From an uncultured Clostridia bacterium (GTDB lineage: Bacteria > Bacillota > Clostridia > TANB77 > UBA1234), in NCBI GenBank assembly GCA_947624765.1, contig CANQLS010000010.1, positions 1 through 15,612 of the forward strand: a stretch of 15,612 bases of DNA, read 5' to 3'. The position numbers were made by a program, and so were the translations under genes. The notes beneath the pieces are model-generated. The model was not told the origin of the DNA and ran no database searches. It worked only from the letters and a program-made list of their open reading frames with translations. Positions within the stretch are counted from its first letter, which is position 1; each line of letters begins with the position of its first letter. Shown here in pieces: positions 12,914 to 15,612 of this stretch.

Positions 12914-13996
12914 ATGCTGATAAAAGAAGTTTATTTAGAAAACTTTAGAAATTACGATAGACAAAAAATAGAGCTAAATGAAAATATTAATGTTTTTTTT
13001 GGAAAAAACGCACAGGGGAAAACTAATATATTAGAGGCATTATATTTTTGTGCGTTAGGAAGATCATTTCGTACATATAAAGAAAATGAATTAATTCACT
13101 TTGGAAACGATGCTTCACGAATACTCATTAAATATGATAAAAATAATAGAGAAAATGAAATCGAAATTATATTGCATCAAAAAGAGAAGAAAGTAATCCA
13201 TTTAAATCATATTAAATTAAATCGTAATAGCGAATTAGTAGGAAATATAAATATTGTTATTTTCTCACCAGATGATATGATTATATTGAAGCAAGGACCA
13301 TCACAGCGTAGAAAATTTTTAGATATTTTAATTAGTCAATTGAAGCCAAGATACTTACATGAACTGAATGAATATAATAAAATATTAGAGCAAAGAAATG
13401 CTGTTTTAAAAAGTAAAAAAGTGGATAGTATAGATATTTGGAATGAACAATTGGTTAATTCTTGTGAAAAGATTTTCACATATAGAAGAGAATATGTTGA
13501 TAAGTTACAGAAAGAATTAGAAATAATTCATCCAAAACTTACTAATCAATTAGAAAAAATAAAAATTGTATATAAAACAAATTTTCAAAACAAAGAACAA
13601 TTTTTAGCATTGCTTCAAGATAGATTGAGTTTAGATTTATTAAGAGGGTATACATCAGAAGGAGCACATCGAGAGGATTTTGAGATGTTTATTAATGAAA
13701 ATCCATTAAATCAATATGGTTCTCAAGGTCAGCATAAAACAGCAATCTTATCTTTAAAAATGGCAGAAATGTTACTTATTAAAGAAGAGATTGGAGAGAA
13801 TCCTATTTTATTATTAGATGATGTAACATCTGAATTAGATGTAGAACGAATAGAATCAATTTTTGAAAATATAAAAGAATATCAAGTTTTTATTACATGT
13901 ACTGATGTTAATACTGTATTAAAATATGATTGTTTGACAAAAAATATAAAATTATATAATATAGATAGAGGAAAAATTAAAGATAAGGGAGAATAG
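12914..13996 (+). CDS. recF: DNA replication and repair protein RecF
   Basis: A 360-aa SMC/ABC-like ATPase that works with RecO and RecR to load RecA at gapped DNA. Walker A is GKNAQGKTN (30-38); the ABC signature is GSQGQHKTA (269-277), with His-Lys where many homologues have Gln-Arg; Walker B/D-loop is LLLDDVTSELD (299-309). The FRNYD and ALGRSFRT blocks near the N-terminus are typical. The ATG at 12914 has AAAGGAG (12901-12907) starting in the dnaN stop. Only 11 bp separate it from dnaN, so the S4-domain gene yaaA normally found here is missing. remB follows after one base. Confidence 0.97.
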   Translation: MLIKEVYLENFRNYDRQKIELNENINVFFGKNAQGKTNILEALYFCALGRSFRTYKENELIHFGNDASRILIKYDKNNRENEIEIILHQKEKKVIHLNHIKLNRNSELVGNINIVIFSPDDMIILKQGPSQRRKFLDILISQLKPRYLHELNEYNKILEQRNAVLKSKKVDSIDIWNEQLVNSCEKIFTYRREYVDKLQKELEIIHPKLTNQLEKIKIVYKTNFQNKEQFLALLQDRLSLDLLRGYTSEGAHREDFEMFINENPLNQYGSQGQHKTAILSLKMAEMLLIKEEIGENPILLLDDVTSELDVERIESIFENIKEYQVFITCTDVNTVLKYDCLTKNIKLYNIDRGKIKDKGE

Positions 13997-13997
13997 A

Positions 13998-14228
13998 ATG
14001 TTTTTACACATAGGTGAAAGTCAATTAATAAAATGGAGAGATATTATCGGTATTTTTAATTTAGACACTTTAAAAGATAGTGAAGAAAATACTAGATTTT
14101 TGCGTAAAATTGATGACGATATAAAAGATGAAAAAACGTTAATTTTAACTCAAGATAAAGATGTAAAAATATATCTTTCAAATATTTCAACAAACACAAT
14201 AAGCAAAAGAATAGAAAAATTAATGTAA
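13998..14228 (+). CDS. remB: RemB/YaaB family protein (DUF370, extracellular matrix regulator)
   Basis: A 76-aa small protein. Its start MFLHIGESQLIKWRDIIGIFNLDT matches the DUF370 family (YLHIG...DIIGIFDLDT), and VKIYLSNISTNTISKRIE near the end matches the family C-terminus. In Bacillus subtilis the related RemA is a DNA-binding activator of matrix genes; RemB's mechanism is less clear, so the role here is inferred from family and synteny. The gene starts one base after the recF stop, and its Shine-Dalgarno AAGGGAG lies within the last recF codons, so translation is probably coupled. Its place between recF and gyrB is the same as in B. subtilis. Confidence 0.9.
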   Translation: MFLHIGESQLIKWRDIIGIFNLDTLKDSEENTRFLRKIDDDIKDEKTLILTQDKDVKIYLSNISTNTISKRIEKLM

Positions 14229-14273
14229 GTGCAGATATGATTATAACAAAATTAAGACAAAGGAGAAGATAAG

Positions 14274-15612
14274 ATGGCTAATAAAGAAAATGGTTCAACA
14301 ACGTATAATGAAGAAAGTATTCAAGTATTAGAAGGATTAGAAGCAGTTAGGAAAAGACCAGGAATGTATATTGGTTCTGTTTCACAACGTGGACTACATC
14401 ATTTAATTTATGAGATTGTAGATAACAGCGTTGATGAAGCTTTAGCAGGATATTGTACAGAGATTAATTTAATATTACATAAAGATAATACAGTAACAGT
14501 TATAGATAATGGACGTGGTATTCCAATAGGTAAACATCCAAAGATGGGTATACCAACTGTAGAAGTAGTATATACTATATTGCACGCAGGTGGTAAATTT
14601 GGCGGTGGAGGATACAAAGTATCTGGTGGATTACATGGTGTTGGAGCATCTGTTGTTAATGCATTATCGAATTGGCTAGAAGTAGAAGTTTCAAATGGAG
14701 AAGGAATTTATCGTCAAAGATATGAAAGAGGAAAAACTGTTACAAAACTAGAAAGAATTGGTGATACAAATAAAACTGGAACAAAAGTTACTTTTTTACC
14801 AGACGATACAATTTTTGAAACACTTGAATTTGATTTAGAAACTCTTGTGCAAAGAATGAGAGAGATGGCATTTTTAAATAAAGGGTTAAGAATTATTGTA
14901 AAAGACGAAAGACCAGAAGAAGAAATAGATTATGATTTCCATTATGAAGGAGGATTAATTTCTTTCGTTGAATTCTTAAATAAAAATAAAGAAGTAATAA
15001 ATCAAAAGCCGATATATATCGAATGTGATGGAGAAGTACCAGTTGAAATTGCAATTCAATATACAACAACTTATTCTGAAAACACAATTAGCTTCGTTAA
15101 TAATATTCCTACACCAGAAGGTGGTACACATTTAGAAGGTTTTAAGAGAGCGTTAACGAAATGTTTTAATGATTATGCAAGAAAATATAATATATTAAAA
15201 GAAAAAGATGCTAATTTAGCTGGAGAAGATATTCGTGAAGGAATGACAGCTGTTGTTAGTGTAAAAGTCACAGAACCTCAATTTGAAGGACAGACAAAAA
15301 CAAAATTAGGAAACAGTAATGTAACTGGAATTGTAGCTAGTGTTATGAATGACCGTTTAGCGGATTACTTAGAGGAAAATCCAGCAATTTCAAAAGCAAT
15401 ATTGGAAAAATGTGTTAGTGCAGCAAGAGCTAGAGAAGCAGCAAGAAAAGCTAGAGATTTAGCAAGAAGAAAAACGGCATTAGAGAGCAATTCACTTCCA
15501 GGTAAATTGGCAGATTGTAGTGAAAAAGATCCTGAAAAATGTGAATTATATCTTGTCGAGGGAGATTCTGCAGGTGGTAGTGCAAAACAAGGAAGAGATA
15601 GAAAATTTCAAG
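14274..15612 (+). CDS. gyrB: DNA gyrase subunit B (3' end beyond window)
   Basis: The first 446 codons of the ATPase subunit of DNA gyrase, which introduces negative supercoils with GyrA. The frame is open to the window edge. GHKL ATPase motifs: EIVDNSVDEA (47-56) with the Mg-binding Asn, DNGRGIP (78-84), and the ATP lid GGLHGVGA (118-125). The transducer domain includes FVNNIPTPEGGTHLEGF, GMTAVVSVK and QFEGQTKTKLGN. The sequence stops in the Toprim domain just after LVEGDSAGGSAKQGRDRKFQ, which carries the catalytic Glu. ATG 14274 has AAAGGAG 8 nt upstream. The 45-bp gap after remB shows no terminator, so it probably belongs to the dnaN-recF-remB unit. Confidence 0.98.
   Translation, partial: MANKENGSTTYNEESIQVLEGLEAVRKRPGMYIGSVSQRGLHHLIYEIVDNSVDEALAGYCTEINLILHKDNTVTVIDNGRGIPIGKHPKMGIPTVEVVYTILHAGGKFGGGGYKVSGGLHGVGASVVNALSNWLEVEVSNGEGIYRQRYERGKTVTKLERIGDTNKTGTKVTFLPDDTIFETLEFDLETLVQRMREMAFLNKGLRIIVKDERPEEEIDYDFHYEGGLISFVEFLNKNKEVINQKPIYIECDGEVPVEIAIQYTTTYSENTISFVNNIPTPEGGTHLEGFKRALTKCFNDYARKYNILKEKDANLAGEDIREGMTAVVSVKVTEPQFEGQTKTKLGNSNVTGIVASVMNDRLADYLEENPAISKAILEKCVSAARAREAARKARDLARRKTALESNSLPGKLADCSEKDPEKCELYLVEGDSAGGSAKQGRDRKFQ

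Noticed and set aside
14379..14393. parS-like sequence in gyrB
   Set aside because: TGTTTCAC is followed by AACGTGG, so the palindrome is broken. It is not a ParB site by the strict consensus.
1..15612. Defence system, prophage, CRISPR array or insertion sequence
   Set aside because: I looked for spaced direct repeats, transposase or integrase motifs and toxin-antitoxin pairs on both strands. All genes are conserved core genes, and the only mobile-like item is the non-coding palindromic element at 2868-3000.

Overview
This window is the chromosomal replication-origin region of a low-GC Firmicute. Gene order and protein sequences point to a Clostridia-type organism. TGA ends several reading frames (parB, rnpA), so the standard bacterial code applies and a Mollicute is unlikely. 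Genes left of about 9650 lie on the minus strand and genes from dnaA onward lie on the plus strand, so transcription points away from the origin on both sides.

Left arm, read outward from the origin (minus strand): rpmH, rnpA, yidD, yidC and khpB/jag (ribosomal protein L34, RNase P protein, membrane-insertion proteins, RNA-binding protein); then mnmE and mnmG (tRNA wobble-uridine modification), rsmG (16S rRNA methylation), parA and parB (chromosome partitioning), a DUF4446 membrane-anchored protein, and tRNA-Ser(UGA). Three perfect 16-bp parS sites lie among parB, the parA leader and rsmG, so ParB's own binding sites surround its gene. A 133-bp composite palindromic element that is locally GC-rich sits between parA and rsmG.

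Origin: two intergenic blocks flank dnaA. The upstream block (9646-10168) holds a perfect-consensus rpmH promoter, a dnaA promoter, a helically phased DnaA-box cluster and a 14-bp direct repeat. The downstream block (11474-11783) holds further DnaA-box-like sites, a terminal box, and six consecutive DnaA-trio triplets running into an AT-rich tract. This is the likely unwinding site, and the layout resembles the bipartite oriC of Bacillus subtilis.

Right arm (plus strand): dnaN, recF, remB and gyrB (cut by the window edge) form a tight cluster for replication, repair and topology. The S4-domain gene yaaA/rlbA, usually found between dnaN and recF, is absent, and noc is absent between rsmG and parA.

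Several starts were chosen from Shine-Dalgarno evidence and are shorter than the longest open frame: parB, mnmE, yidC (TTG), yidD and rnpA. I see no phage, transposase, CRISPR array or defence system. This is core genome, and the most interesting content is in the non-coding elements.
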